The notes: generated by a model from the sequence alone, not told the origin. A stretch of 64,000 nucleotides of DNA from Cryptomeria japonica (GCF_030272615.1 NC_081410.1:225979415-226043414), one strand, 5' to 3'; shown: positions 1 through 11,850, numbered from the stretch's first letter. Made by a program: numbers and translations.

Positions 1-1063
1 TGTGTGTGAAAAAGTGGAATAAGTCTGTAAGCTGCAAGACACAACACTTTAGTTAAGTCATTACATGTATGGTTAGACAGATATAAGCATGAATAATAAA
101 ACCATTACAAATCAACTAATTTCCTTCTAAAAGATGCGAGTATAAGATTGCTCTCAGATTTGTATAAGCAATACCAGTGACTAGACTACACCAAGACGAA
201 GGATTTAATCTATATGAGCATGATATTAAGCTAAATGGATGCAAGATGGATGAAAGATTCAAGCAATATGGAGTAAACTAAATATGCAAAAAGCTAAACT
301 AAGATGCAATAATCTCAAAAAGCAAGCACAATATATTCAATGACTCCAGAGCAAAAAGTGTATAATAATAAATCTCCAGGGTGTTTTGAATGAGAGATCA
401 AGGCTAAATTTATAGAGAATCACAAGAGATATCAAGAAAAGGCACAATTTAGGATAATTGAAATAATTGAGAAATCATATCCAGTTAACCTTGAGATAGA
501 TTCCAATTAAAGTTTAATTGAAATGCATTCAGAAAAGAAGTTTGAGTTTGCATTAGAGATAAAATTCAATTAATTCCATGCACTTATGATAAAAATAGGT
601 AATTCTTTGATTTTTTCAAGAAAAGAGTCTTTTCAATGCAACTGAACTTCTTTTTCTCAAAATCTTTGAGTTCTAATTTTAGAGAAAGATTAAATTCCTT
701 TTAATTGTTTTTCTGATTTCGAGTTCTCAATTTAGAAGAAAGAAATAATATCTCAAGTTTGATTTCTCTTTCAATTCAATTCTTTTATTTTATTTTCAAT
801 TTAACTCTTGCTCTGTGATTAATTTCTCTTTTGTAATTAAATTAAACAGGATAATTGATCAAAATGATTTTCTTGGAATGATTTAATTAATTAAATAATT
901 ATGTAATTAATATTGAGTTATTGATTTTCCATGTGACATTTGATGATTGAAGAATTAATTAATTGTGTGCTCAAGACTGATTTAATTGTCTTTGGTTAGG
1001 ACCTTGGTGATGTTGTCGAGATTAGGGGCCCATGGTTTAGGTGACCATTTTTAGGGTATTACA
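1..1063 (-). mobile_element. LTR (partial) of an unassigned LTR retrotransposon, minus strand
   Basis: Read on the minus strand, the sequence starting at 1063 begins TGTAATACCCTAAAAATGG, a typical plant LTR start. A TATA box (CTATAAATTTAG) lies near 404-417, about 650 bases into the LTR, which fits a U3/R boundary. The left part runs off the window, so the LTR end, primer-binding site and second TSD copy cannot be seen. It sits inside the 3' LTR of Gypsy2, because homology between 1064-1180 and 38035-38155 stops at 1063. The family is not identified. Confidence 0.55.
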
Positions 1064-1180
1064 ATGACAAGATCATTTTTTTAACAGAGTTTAGGACTTA
1101 GACAGTATCTAGGCCTTTGTCAAAACCTAGTATAAGTATAGAAAACATAGACAAAATTTAGCAATTATTTGAGCTCATCA
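1064..1180 (-). repeat. Start of the Gypsy2 3' LTR, truncated by the LTR at 1-1063
   Basis: On the minus strand this begins TGATGAGCTC at 1180 and matches the start of the 5' LTR at 38155. The preceding bases (1181-1188) are purine-rich on the minus strand (GAAGGGAA), as expected for a polypurine tract. The match ends at 1063, where another LTR is inserted. Confidence 0.7.
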
Positions 1181-1253
1181 TTCCCTTCAACCTATCTTCC
1201 TACGAGTCCTCTAGTAGGCACAATGTTTCGCATTTTAGCTTGCAACTTGTAAT
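1181..1253 (-). other. Last internal bases of Gypsy2 with a polypurine-like tract
   Basis: This short stretch lies between the Gypsy1 insertion and the Gypsy2 3' LTR. It continues the sequence at 17507-17511 and beyond, since GTAAT is duplicated at the two junctions. Apart from the purine run next to the LTR I see no coding content. Confidence 0.5.
1249..1253. repeat. Target-site duplication of Gypsy1, left copy (GTAAT)
   Basis: The five bases directly before the 5' LTR are GTAAT. The same five follow the 3' LTR at 17507-17511. A perfect 5-bp duplication is the normal footprint of a gypsy integrase and shows that both ends of the element are intact. Confidence 0.93.
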
Positions 1254-1279
1254 TGTAGACACCCAAAATTGTCATGTCT

Positions 1280-1510
1280 AATTAAATAAATATTTTATTT
1301 ATTTAATTATCTAAGCCTAATTCTTCTATTAATTAAATAAATCTTTATTTATTTAATTAATTCATTTATCCTCTTCTAGCCTTATTTCTCATTTAAATAA
1401 ATACATTTATTTATTTAAATTATCCCTTTCCTATATTAAATAAATATTTTATTTATTTAATTGCCCTACTTCTTCTATTAATTAAATAAATCTTTATTTA
1501 TTTAATTAAT
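1280..1510. repeat. Five AT-rich palindromes in the Gypsy1 U3
   Basis: Near-perfect inverted repeats lie at 1280-1308, 1328-1361, 1391-1420, 1435-1461 and 1477-1510. All are variants of ATTAAATAAAT-(3-5 bases)-ATTTATTTAAT. The units at 1328 and 1477 are the same sequence. The whole set is repeated in the 3' LTR at 16738-16968. Each can form a hairpin with a stem of roughly 12-15 bp. Their place upstream of the TATA-like box suggests an enhancer or a duplicated protein-binding site, but function is not shown. Confidence 0.85.
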
Positions 1511-1672
1511 TCATTAACCTTTTCTACACATGACACATGTCATTCATCTCTTATTTCCTACACTACCTACCCCTTTCATTATTTTGGTATTTCTTATACC
1601 TACCCTCTAATCCTAGCCGACCTCTCTTTTTACACCTCTCAATCTTAACCCTCCATTTTCTATTGTGTCTTC

Positions 1673-1680
1673 TATTTAAG
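1673..1680 (+). promoter_or_regulatory. TATA-like box of the Gypsy1 LTR promoter
   Basis: TATTTAAG lies about 420 bases into the LTR and is the best TATA-like site upstream of the presumed R region. Transcription would start near 1700-1710. The same box is in the 3' LTR at 17131-17138. Confidence 0.5.
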
Positions 1681-2051
1681 GAGATGCTTTCTTCATTGTC
1701 AAACCCTAATCAAGCATTCTAAGGAAGAACTCTAACTACTGGATCAATTGACTACACTACAATTCTACTTGCAACCACATTCCATTCTTTGTTGAGCTCT
1801 TGTGCATACAAAAATCTGAGAGCAAGCATATCAAACAAGATCAATGGAGATAGGAAGAATGGAGATCAAAACCCTAGTGGACATGTGATGGTATAATCTT
1901 TGTGATTTTTGAGTTATTTTGCATTGTCTTAGGTTATCTTCATATGTTATGGTGGATCTTTGTTCATTGTTAGGCTAGGGTTTGGTGGTTGAATCCATTT
2001 TAGTCTTTCAATATTGTTGTTTATTGCTATCCATTTTCACCATACACATTT

Positions 2052-2069
2052 TGGCACGCCCGGTGGGAC
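2052..2069 (+). other. Gypsy1 tRNA primer-binding site
   Basis: TGGCACGCCCGGTGGGAC begins three bases after the LTR end. It starts with TGG, the complement of a tRNA CCA end. I do not assign the tRNA from memory; Tat/Ogre elements are reported to use tRNA-Arg. Confidence 0.75.
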
Positions 2070-2161
2070 TCTTGTCCCTTTGCATTTAACAATTTTGTTG
2101 CAGATTTTGCATTTTTGAAGTTGCAGATCGGACGATTTCGACGACATTTTAGGTTTTTTCC

Positions 2162-2398
2162 GCGTCTGCGAGTGTTCGGATCGCGTTTTTGTATTTCAGA
2201 GGCGTCTGTGACATCTTTTATCGCGTCTGTGTTTCTGTCATTTTCTATTTTTGCAGGTTTCCGAAACTCGCGTCTGTGAACCCTTTGATCGCGTCTGCAG
2301 AATAAAAACGCGTCTGTGTTCTGAAATCGCGTCTGCGAATCACAGAGCCGCGTCTGTGTCGGACAGACGCGTCTGTGTCTGGTATAACAGCGTCTGTG
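2162..2398 (+). repeat. GCGTCTGTG array 1 in the gag-pol leader
   Basis: Motif starts are at 2162, 2183 (degenerate), 2202, 2223, 2270, 2291, 2310, 2329, 2350, 2369 and 2390. Successive distances are 21, 19, 21, 47, 21, 19, 19, 21, 19 and 21. The core is GCGTCTGTG, with GCGTCTGCG or GCGTCTGCA variants. Sequence between the motifs is not conserved, so this is an array of spaced sites and not a simple tandem duplication. Confidence 0.9.
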
Positions 2399-3618
2399 CA
2401 TTCTGTTTTGCAAAAAAAATTTCAAGTTTTTCGATTCGGGTTTTCGGATTTTGTACTTAGGGTTTCAGATCTGGCTTATTTTTGGCTAACCTTTGCAGAT
2501 CTAGCTAACCTGGTTTGTGCAGCTTGCTTTGGAGACAAATACGTTTTTGTTGAAGGCCCCTTTTCACAAAGTCTTTTTGGGTTTTCTTAAAATTTACCTA
2601 ACTTGTGTGCTTGCAGGAAGGGGTTATCATTTGAAACAACCCAAACTACTAACAATTTTGTTGCAGGGCCTTAGCTAGGGTTTTTGTAATTTTATTTGTG
2701 TGCCTTGTCTTCATAGCTTAGCAAACACTTCAATTGGTGCACTAAAATTGAACCATTGTCTTTTGTGTCTTGAGCAATAGGCTCTTTTTGTTTATTCTTT
2801 AGAGGGCCTGTCTTCCCGTGTGGTCATTAGGACTACTAGTGAGAAGAGAACGACCCAAGTGGTAGCAAAAGAAAAGCCATCTTCTTCCAAGCCACTATAA
2901 TCAAATGTATTCATGGTGAAAACTATGAATAACGTGTGCTGATTAGTTCATACCGACACTATGTCTCCCCATAAACCCGTTTGATCAAATTTATTTGATC
3001 ATTTGTAGGGCGTAACCCCTACCGGCTGGGAGCCTTCTGTATTTACAGAGCTGAAAGTGCCGCATGTATGGCCACACGAGCGGATGCCCTTACTAGCACC
3101 ATTTTGTTTTAGATGCCCAAATCCTTCTAGTTGTTGAGGCAGGAGGTCAGACCTCTGGTAGCGGCCCACACACATACGGTTCTTAGTAGAGATACAAAGT
3201 TCGCCATGGGGAGTTTTCATGGGGACTGATGCTTGGCTGACCCGAGAAGTGAGTGCCGAGGGTGGAGCCAGTGAGGTCAAGCATCTAAGTATCCGCTCTG
3301 AATAGCGTAGCCTCGGGGGTAAAACCCCATGTGGGATCAACAATTATTGTCCTGGCCAGCCATAAGAATTGTGCTTGACTTATGATAAACATTCAAACAA
3401 TCAAGACAAAACAGCAAAACATTGTGTCTTTTGTGTCTTCAAGTGTATGCAAAAAAACTTTTTACATCAAACAACACACTTTTTGGAGTCTAAACAGTCT
3501 GCAAACATTGGGTCATCAACACTGTGTCCTCTTGTCACGAAAAACAGTCGAAAAATCAGATTTGGTCACAGCAAAACAAATTCACAGATAGGAAAGATTG
3601 CACTAAGGTTACAGAAAC

Positions 3619-3878
3619 GCGTCTGTGTCTGTTAGAACCGCGTCTGTGTCAGATAAACGCGTCTGTGAAGTACAGAATAGCGTCTGTGTTTTTATTAGCG
3701 TCTGTGTCTGGAAATCGCGTCTGTGAAGAATACAGAAGCGTCTGTGTTCAAAATTGCAAAAAAAAACTGTTACAGTCCCAGCAAACATCAATAGGAAATC
3801 TCCGAATCACGTTTGTGTCAAACAGAATAGCGTCTGTGTCTTTAAACCGCGTCTGTGAAGTATACAGAGGCGTCTGTG
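3619..3878 (+). repeat. GCGTCTGTG array 2 in the gag-pol leader
   Basis: Motif starts are at 3619, 3640, 3659, 3680, 3698, 3717 and 3738, then after a gap at 3809 (degenerate, CGTTTGTG), 3830, 3849 and 3870. Distances inside the blocks are 21, 19, 21, 18, 19, 21 and then 21, 19, 21. The motif and orientation are the same as in array 1, about 1.2 kb upstream. Confidence 0.9.
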
Positions 3879-5339
3879 TTAGGATTTGAAAAAAGTTTAA
3901 CAGTCAAGCAAACAAAGAAATCAGTTTCGGCACACTTGAGCTTCCTAAGTTGTCTCTTCAGGTTTCATCTAGCATTCAGCCTGTTCTAAGGTCTTACACA
4001 GTCCATCATTGCTTCATACCTCATTTTACATTCATACTTGTCTAAACTTGAGTCAAAAAGTCGCTTGCTTGTCCTCACTATACTTTGTCAACACACTACA
4101 TACTACAACACTTTGCTAAGTGGTCCCTCATCAAGGTTTCTTACCTTTGGGTCTCATTTGGTCTTACTTAGAGTCAAGGTCAGCTTACCTCATCAAGAGA
4201 AACTATCCTCTCTTTGGAAGTCACACCTACTCTACAACATACATATTTGGTCTTACACTTTGGACATTGCAAGTAAACTTCAGATTCATTTACACTCCAT
4301 ACAACTCTTGGTCTTACATACTCTTGTCATTTTCGTCTAAGTCTCTCACATATTGGTCTAACACCTAGTTCATGGTTGAAACCCGTCTTCAAAAATCTAG
4401 GAGAAAAGCTAAAGAAGCTCAAGGGCCCGTATACATGAGTTCTTATGAGTATGACAATGATGTCTTCTACAATCCTGAGCACACTACATTACCAGACATG
4501 AATGTTTATAGACACAATCCAAATATGGAAAGCGCAAACGCTATACACAACGCTACACACAATGATAATGTGGACAATTCTTCAATACTATCAGCAGACA
4601 TACAAGAATCTATAATGGATCCTCAATTCAATAGATTGGTTGAAGAGATAATGAGGAGAGATCGTCAATACTTTCTAAACATGATGGCACAAAGTGGAGC
4701 TAAGATACCACATGATTTTGACTTATCTCAACTTATGGAAAGTAGACCTTCACAACAAACTCAACCAAATAGTGGAGGACCAAATAATATGATGCTGGAG
4801 TCACCATCAGTTTTGCTTCAGAAACCAGCAATCCCACATACACAAGCTCAAATGCACGATACCTACACTCAAAGACCATCATGGAGGCCTTATGCTCAAA
4901 CACATATTCAAGATATGGGTCAACCAAGACAAATGGATACTCAAGGACTTCCTCAAAATTTTGACACAAGGAGACCTCATGCCAAAATTGGGGGCAACAC
5001 AATGGAAAATGAAAGGCCCATTGAATATGGTTTATATACACAAAACAGATATGGGGTCCCTCAACAAGAAATTATGCCAAGTGCTCCATACATGTCGCAA
5101 CAATATAGACCTCCATATGGACATGTCTACGATCAGTATCATCCATACATGCAACAAGCTCCTCCTCAAATGGGTGTTTCAAACATGGGATATGCTACAA
5201 GAAATCCATCTCCTCCCAAAAATAATTTGGAGCAACAAATTAGAGATCTACAAAAGAAAGTGGAAGACATGGGCACATCAAAACCCACATATACTATGAG
5301 AGATATATGCCCTTATCCCTTTGATAAGAGCATTCCAAT

Positions 5340-6300
5340 GCCTCCGTTTCCTCCGCACTTTGCAACACCGAAATTTGACAAATATAGAGGGAGAGGAGAT
5401 CCCAAAGCACACATAAGACAATTCTTCACAGCTTGCATTGAGGTAGCAGCAGAAGAAACATACTTAATGAGGTTGTTCCCACAGAGCTTAGGAGATCAAG
5501 CGATGGAATGGTTTTCTCAATTACCTCCCGGTATCAAGTCATGGGGCGACTTGGCAGAGGCATTCATTCAACATTTCTCTTACAACATTGAAACAGATGT
5601 CTCAGTTACTACCTTGTGCAATACGAAACAAAAAGAAGGAGAATCTTTTGCGTCATTTTTACAAAGATGGAGAAACTTAGCTAGCAGATGCTCTTGTGAA
5701 ATCCCGCAAAAACAAATGGTGGAAATGTTCACACAAAATGTTAACAAGGCTATTGGTTATGATCTCAGAAAAGCTTGTTTGTCTACATTTAAGGATGTCA
5801 TTGAAAAGGGCCTAGCAACAGAAAGAGTCTTAATTGAACAAGGAGTTATCAAACTATTCAAAGAAAACAAAGAGGACTTCAAAGGAAAGGACAAACCAAA
5901 GTTTTGGAACAAGAACAAGAACACAATTAATGATGGTGTTGTTGATGCTAACACAGTGAGACCAAAGTTCATCTTTTCTGGATCAAATTCTACCAACAAT
6001 CAAGTGAATAATCAAACGGCTGCTAGACCACGAAGGAAGTACACTCCATTGGGAGAACCACTTGAATCAGTATTCAAAAAGCTTGTAGCAAACAAAGTGA
6101 TCACGGTCCCAGATTTTCCTCCATATGAACCAAAGGTAAAACCGAATTGGTGGAATGATGATGAATATTGCGAATTTCATAAGAGCAAGGGTCACAAGAC
6201 AAGTAATTGCCATCGATTGAAAAACATTGTACAAGATCTCATTGATAGAGGAGATATTGAGATTGAGGGACATTCATCTAACCAAGAGCATGAGGTGTTT
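5340..6300 (+). other. Gag capsid domain and zinc-knuckle region of Gypsy1
   Basis: The retrotransposon gag domain is recognisable from a start like KFDKYRGRGDPKAHI through MEWFSQLPPGIKSW and FLQRWRNLASRC. About 140 residues later comes CEFHKSKGHKTSNC, a knuckle-like motif with two Cys and two His. Gag forms the virus-like particle and packages the RNA. The 320 residues before the capsid domain are rich in Gln, Pro, Tyr and Met and look disordered. Confidence 0.8.
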
Positions 6301-7605
6301 AAGGAACCATTCCCGAAACATGACAAGGGAAAAGGCAAAGTCACAGATGATCAAGCCAATTACACTAGAACATCTTACAATTATGATTCCACTATTAATC
6401 ACATCTCAATGGACAATCATATTTCTACCATTACTATCAAAAATAAAAATCCTGAGAATCCTCCTCAGCGACCTAAAATTGTCCTAAAATGTGTGGGATC
6501 TTCATCCGAAGCTACCTCTGAATGTCATGTTACAACTCGTCGAGGTAAGATCACATTGCCAGGAACCTCTTCTAAGAATACCAATCTTCCGTCAACTAAG
6601 CCTGAGTACGATCTTGTAGAGCAATTAGGGAAAACACCCGCACTCATCTCTATTCTTGAGCTCTTACGTATATCTCCTGCACATAAAGCTGTCCTTGACA
6701 AAACCTTGAGAGATACTGCTGTCCCTACGGATCTAAACGTGGATCAGTTTCAAGCCATGGTGGGATACCTATCCGTTCCACACTCCCTCACATTCACAGA
6801 AGCCGATGACGCCTCCATAAGTCAGCCTCACAATGCACCTCTACATATTGAAGCCTTCATACATAAACACCGAATAAAACGAGTCCTGATAGATGGAGGA
6901 GCAGGTCTTAATATTTGTACATTGAGTACCATCAGACAATTGGGATATTCTGACAAAGCTATGAATGCTACAAACCAAATCACTATTAAGGCTTATGATG
7001 ATGAAGAGCGCTCGTCCAAGGGCACAGTCATCTTACCACTCAGAATAGGGCCAGTAACAAAGGACGTGATTTGTCAAGTCCTGGATCTAGACCTCACGTA
7101 TAACATATTGCTAGGACGTCCATGGATTCATGAAATGAGAGCGGTCCCATCAACATACCATCAGTGCATCAAATTTCCTCATAATGGAGTCGAGGTAACG
7201 GTCAATGGTGATCCAAATCCATTCATATATTGTAATAACTTGAGATCACATACTGAGATTATCATTCCCAGCAATCGTGAGGCTACTCCTTCTTCAGCAT
7301 ATATTGATCCTGAGTCATTAAAGCCCTCGACATCCAAACAAGGTGAACTTAGAGCCAAGTTTCAAGACAAAGGCATGGGAGAATACACTCTGAATCAAAC
7401 AATGTTCTTACGACAAGTCATGAACTCCCCCAAGGAATATGGGAGACCACATCCAAATAAGCAAATCTCCATCATGCTCCTCAAATGGGATCCTACCGTC
7501 TTTCAAAAATGGGGCGAACTAGAGGAAGAAAGTTTATATAAAATGCTATATAAGGACGCTGAAGATGATACACATGATCAAATTATAATACCCTGTGAAA
7601 ACTAT

Positions 7606-7740
7606 GGTAAAGGTTTCAAAATCCTGCAGAGATTCGGGTATGATGGAAAAAGTCCTCTCGGACTACGCAAAGAAGGTGTCATGGAGCCTCTACAACCTGA
7701 GCTAACTACAAGAAGGGAACGCTCTAAGGGGCTTGGTTTT
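7606..7740 (+). other. G-patch motif between protease and RT in Gypsy1
   Basis: The frame reads NYGKGFKILQRFGYDGKSPL, then a Gly/Leu-rich run to RSKGLGF. This is the G-patch pattern of spaced glycines with a small hydrophobic core, an RNA-binding module known behind the protease of betaretroviruses and in some plant gypsy polyproteins. Here it would be released near the protease or RT. An acidic linker of about 350 residues (7800-8650) follows it. Confidence 0.6.
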
Positions 7741-8838
7741 CTAAATCCCAAGATTCAACACAAGAGAACAAAACAGATATGGCGAGTCAAAGTGGCTGAA
7801 GTTCAACAAGAGGATAATTATTCCACAGACTCCAATGAGTGGGAATGGGGTTCAGACAAATCCTCCAGCGATTATGAACTTAATGAGACATTTAGAGAGC
7901 CAGATGAACCTACAGAGGAGGAGGAGTTTTACAAGAAATTCAGAGTTGGTCAAGAACCGACCCATAAGGATCCCGCACAAGCTTCGTTTCAGGGCCCTAG
8001 GTTAGGATCACATAGGATGAGGACACCTGTCCCTGAGGGTGCTACTAGTGATGATAATTTGGACTCACTCACGATCGACACTGATGAGGAGAGTGCCATT
8101 GACGACCTCGATGACTATCTTGACATACCTGAATATAACCACATCTTCACTATTAGCCTTGCGGATTCTAAAAACACTAAAGATCTTCCCCTCGTTCACC
8201 CCCAACTCATTGACTGGGATCAGGATGGACCACCACAGATTGATACATTTCAAAATGACGAAGCTATTGTTGATTATCTTGGCATTCGCGATGATCTTCC
8301 TCTTGGAGACCATAAAGCAGGATACGCCATAGAGCTAAATAACATGGCATACTTTGGTGAGGGTGTCGGGCCTTCTAGTCGCAAAAATGTGAAAATAAAG
8401 ACAAAACAAGGGTCTTACGGCGAAAACCACACTGTGGCGCTCTCTGACTCTAAAAAAGTAAAAAGAAAGGACGTATCTGAGGGTGAAAACCTCTCTGAGG
8501 CGCCCGAAGATGGAAGGCTTGACATTCTCCCAGCATCATACGAGGAAAAATCATCCATGTTGGTAGAGGAGACTATAAAGACAAACATTGGTACAGCCGA
8601 GGTTCCACACAACATATTTTTGGCTCAATCATTGACAGAGGCCGAGAAAGCAAGGTTCATAAGCTTCTTTAAGGAACGACAGGTCAACTTCGCATGGTCT
8701 TATGCTGATATGCCTGGACTAGACCCCGACTTAGTAATGCATCATTTAACAGTCAAACCGGGGGCAAAACCAGTAAAACGGAAATTGAGAAAAATGCATC
8801 CACAGGTGGCATTATTAGTCAAGGCAGAGCTGGAGAAA

Positions 8839-8841
8839 TGA
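8839..8841 (+). other. Premature in-frame TGA between protease linker and RT
   Basis: The frame is open on both sides and resumes in the same phase directly after TGA with RT sequence. CGA to TGA at a CpG is the simplest origin (inference). Programmed readthrough cannot be excluded from sequence, but the accompanying YVND change argues for decay. Confidence 0.8.
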
Positions 8842-11800
8842 CTAGATGTCGGATTCATACGCCCAATTGATTATCCTGAATGGATTTCCAACTTAGTGCC
8901 TGTTAGCAAACCAAATCGCAGCATCCGAATATGTACAGACTTCAGGGATATCAACAAGGCTTGTCCGAAGGACGATTTCCCATTACCAAACATTGATTTA
9001 ATTGTTGATCTCACGGCAGGCCATGAGATGTTATCTTTAATGGACGGATTCTCTGGATATAATCAGATCAGGATTGCACCTGAAGATCAACATAAAACAT
9101 CATTCACTTGTCCATGGGGAACCTTCTGCTGGAATGTCATGCCCTTTGGGCTGAAAAATGCAGGTGCCACGTATCAACGAGCCATGACTACTATCTTCCA
9201 TGATCTCATGCATGTAAAGGTGGAAGATTATGTCAACGACCTTTTGGTTAAATCAATAGACAGAAATACACACTTGGACATACTTTCAGTTGCTTTTGAT
9301 AGGCTGGAAAAATACAAGGTAAGATTAAATCCAAAGAAATGTGTCTTTGGAGTAACCTCCGGGAAGCTCCTAGGATTCATTGTGTCTAAAAGAGGAATAG
9401 AAGCGGATCCAGCAAAAGTCAAGGCTATCTTGGACATGCCGCCACCCAAGAATATCAGTCAACTTCGATCTTTACAAGGGAGACTCCAGTCCATACGAAG
9501 ATTCATAGCACAACTTGCAGATAAGTGTAATCCTTTCCAGCACCTGCTACACAAAAACATTAAGTTCAAATGGGACGAGAACTGTCAACAAGCTTTTCAG
9601 GCACTTAAAGACTATCTTTTGAACCCGCCAGTTTTGATGCCACCAATTCCGAATCAACCATTGCTACTTTACATATCAGCTACTCCAACAGCACTGGGGG
9701 CACTACTAGCACAACAAATACCTGACGGCAAGGAAAAAGCAGTCTACTATATCAGTCGCACATTGGTGGGATATGAGCTCAACTACACACCAATTGAGCG
9801 TGCATGTCTCGCTGTGGTCTTCGCTTCACAAAAATTACGACATTATATGCTCACTCACAAGACCAAGTTGATTGCCAGAATTGATCCACTAAAATATCTG
9901 CTCAACAAAGCTACACTTACTGGGCGACTGGCCAAGTGGGTAATGATTTTGAGTGAATTCGACATTGAATACGTGGACAGAAAAGCAATCAAAGGCCAAG
10001 CCATCGCAGATCAACTGGCAGATGCTCCCATGATAGATGATGTTCCTCTACAGTCAGAATTTCCAGATGAGTCCATTCTAACAATATCACCTGCAAAGCC
10101 ATGGCAACTATACTTTGATGGCTCATACACACAGCACGGGGCAGGAGCGGGTATACTCTTTATAACTCCCCAAGGCGATTCTATACCAAAGTCATACCGC
10201 TTATCATTTCCTTGCACCAACAATATAACGGAATACGAGGCATTAACAATGGGGTTAAGAATTGCAGTTCAGTGGAAGATCCAGGAACTTCGTGTTTTTG
10301 GCGATTCTCAACTTGTCATCCGTCAAGCAACTGATGATTATCAAACAAAAGATGAAAAGCTAATGCCTTACAAACAACTGGTAGATGATCTGAAACAACA
10401 CTTTGCAAAGATAGAGTTTGAGCAGATACCAAGAGAACAGAATCGCGCTGCTGATGCCATGGCTACAATTGCTTCACTCATTGACCTACCACAAAATGAG
10501 ACTTGTTATGAGTTCCTGGTTGACAACCTGCTGATTCCGTCATATGAGATCACTCTCACGGAAATGATATGTGTTGTTGGTCCTGAATCCCAGTTATATG
10601 GTTCCATATTCACATACCTTCGCGACAACATTTTACCTCCTGATTTATCGAACAACCAACGCCGCACTTTCATCCGCCAATCCTCCCGATACGTTATCCT
10701 AGCTGATATCCTATACCGACGAGGTCTAGATGGCACCCTCCTTAGATGTTTAGAGAGTGACGAAGCTCAGATTGCGTTACGAGAAGTGCACGAAGGGATA
10801 TGTGGTCCGCATACTAGTGGTCCTACCTTGGCCAAGAAACTCATCAGGACTGGATACTACTGGCCTACTATGGAAAAAGATGCATATCAGTTTGTCAAGA
10901 AGTGTAAGCAGTGTCAAATTCATGGAGACCTCATACACGCACCAGCACAAGAACTACAGCCACTTGCATCTCCTTGGCCCTTTTGTCAGTGGGGACTCGA
11001 TCTCATAGGCAAGATTCACCCTCCTTCTTCCAACGGACATAAATTCATTATCACAGCCACAGAGTATTTCACAAAGTGGATTGAAGCCGTGCCTCTCACG
11101 CAAGTTACTGGGAAACAAATCGCTACTTTCATCCTGAACTACATCATTTGCCGATACGGGATCCCTACTTCCATTATTACCGACAACGGGCGTCCTTTCA
11201 AGAATCAGGATGTTCGTGAACTCTGTGAGCGCTTCCATATTTCTCATCGTTTCTCCACACCATATTACCCCCAAGGTAATGGCCAAGCTGAGGCGTCTAA
11301 CAAAACAATTCTCAAAATACTTAAAAAGACAGTCGACGACGCTGGCCGTAACTGGCATGTCCAACTCAATCCCGCACTTTGGGCCTATCGCACCAGTGTC
11401 CGCACACCTATAGGAGCTACACCTTACTCACTTGTCTATGGTGCTGAAGCCATCTTGCCTATTGAGGTTGAGTTACCTTCTTTACGGGTCTCCTTGAGAA
11501 ACATAGTCAACGATGAAGACTACAGGGTCTCTCGCCTACAAGAACTAGAACTGCTGGAGGAACGACGACACACTGCTTTTAATCATCTCAAGGCTTACCA
11601 ACAACGAATGAGTCGCAGTTATAATCACAAGGTCAAGCCTCGCACATTTGAGGTAGGTGACTTAGTCCTCAGAGAGAACCCCAAGAATCAGCAAGATAGA
11701 GAAAAGAAGGGCAAATTTGAACCCAACTGGCTTGGTCCTTACATCATCACAGCAGTATATGGATCTGGGGCATATCAACTCTCAACTACAGAAGGGCAAT

Positions 11801-11850
11801 CTTTGGAGGATCCTATCAACAGCATGCACCTTCGCAGGTTCTACACATAA

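Larger units (their letters stand above)
1254..2048 (+). repeat. 5' LTR of Gypsy1 (795 bp)
   Basis: It is a direct repeat of 16712-17506, offset 15,458, with one difference noticed (1784 A versus 17242 G, a CpG-to-CpA type change). It begins TGTAGAC and ends CATACACA. U3 contains five AT-rich palindromes, and a TATA-like TATTTAAG at 1673-1680 is the probable promoter. A 61-codon open frame at 1537-1722 occurs identically in both LTRs and is not considered a gene. Confidence 0.95.
2071..4371 (+). other. Gypsy1 untranslated leader, 2.3 kb
   Basis: No convincing coding frame is present between the PBS and the gag start. The leader holds two GCGTCTGTG arrays (2162-2398 and 3619-3878). Between them is a GC-richer block (about 2999-3360) with short inverted repeats, such as GGGGTAAAACCCC near 3315. 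Several pyrimidine-tract/CAG sites (for example near 2613 and 2665) could be splice acceptors, so part of the leader may be an intron; I cannot decide this from sequence alone. Confidence 0.7.
4372..11850 (+). pseudogene. Gypsy1 gag-pol polyprotein, one frame broken by one TGA; RT active site changed
   Basis: A single frame of about 2,490 codons starts at ATG 4372 and is interrupted only by TGA at 8839-8841. The order is a Gln/Pro-rich N-terminus, a gag domain (residues ~330-460), a zinc-knuckle-like C-x2-H-x4-H-x4-C at residue 600, a retropepsin with DGGA at 841-844 and ILLGRPW downstream, and a G-patch (nt 7606-7740). These are followed by RT, a degenerate RNase H, a second archaeal-type RNase H (catalytic Asp near 10117) and integrase. 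Integrase has an HHCC-type region, Asp codons at 10999 and 11182 and Glu at 11290, which is DD35E spacing. The RT box is YVND (9229-9240) in place of YVDD. With the stop this predicts a dead polymerase, while Gag, protease and integrase look otherwise intact. Confidence 0.9.

Noticed and set aside
1537..1722. 61-codon open frame in the Gypsy1 LTR (and at 16995-17180)
   Set aside because: Present in both LTRs only because they are copies; leucine/phenylalanine-rich translation of AT-rich DNA, with no domain.
2162..2398. Regularly spaced short repeats resembling a CRISPR array
   Set aside because: The repeats are 9 bases and the spacers 10-12, far from CRISPR sizes, and the context is a plant retrotransposon.
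2027..2460. Open frames on both strands across GCGTCTGTG array 1
   Set aside because: The repeat lacks stop codons in several frames, giving spurious Arg/Cys/Val-rich ORFs.
8839..8841. TGA as a programmed readthrough site for Pol expression
   Set aside because: It lies inside the conserved lead-in of RT, not at the Gag/Pol border, and is joined by a YVND change, so decay is simpler.
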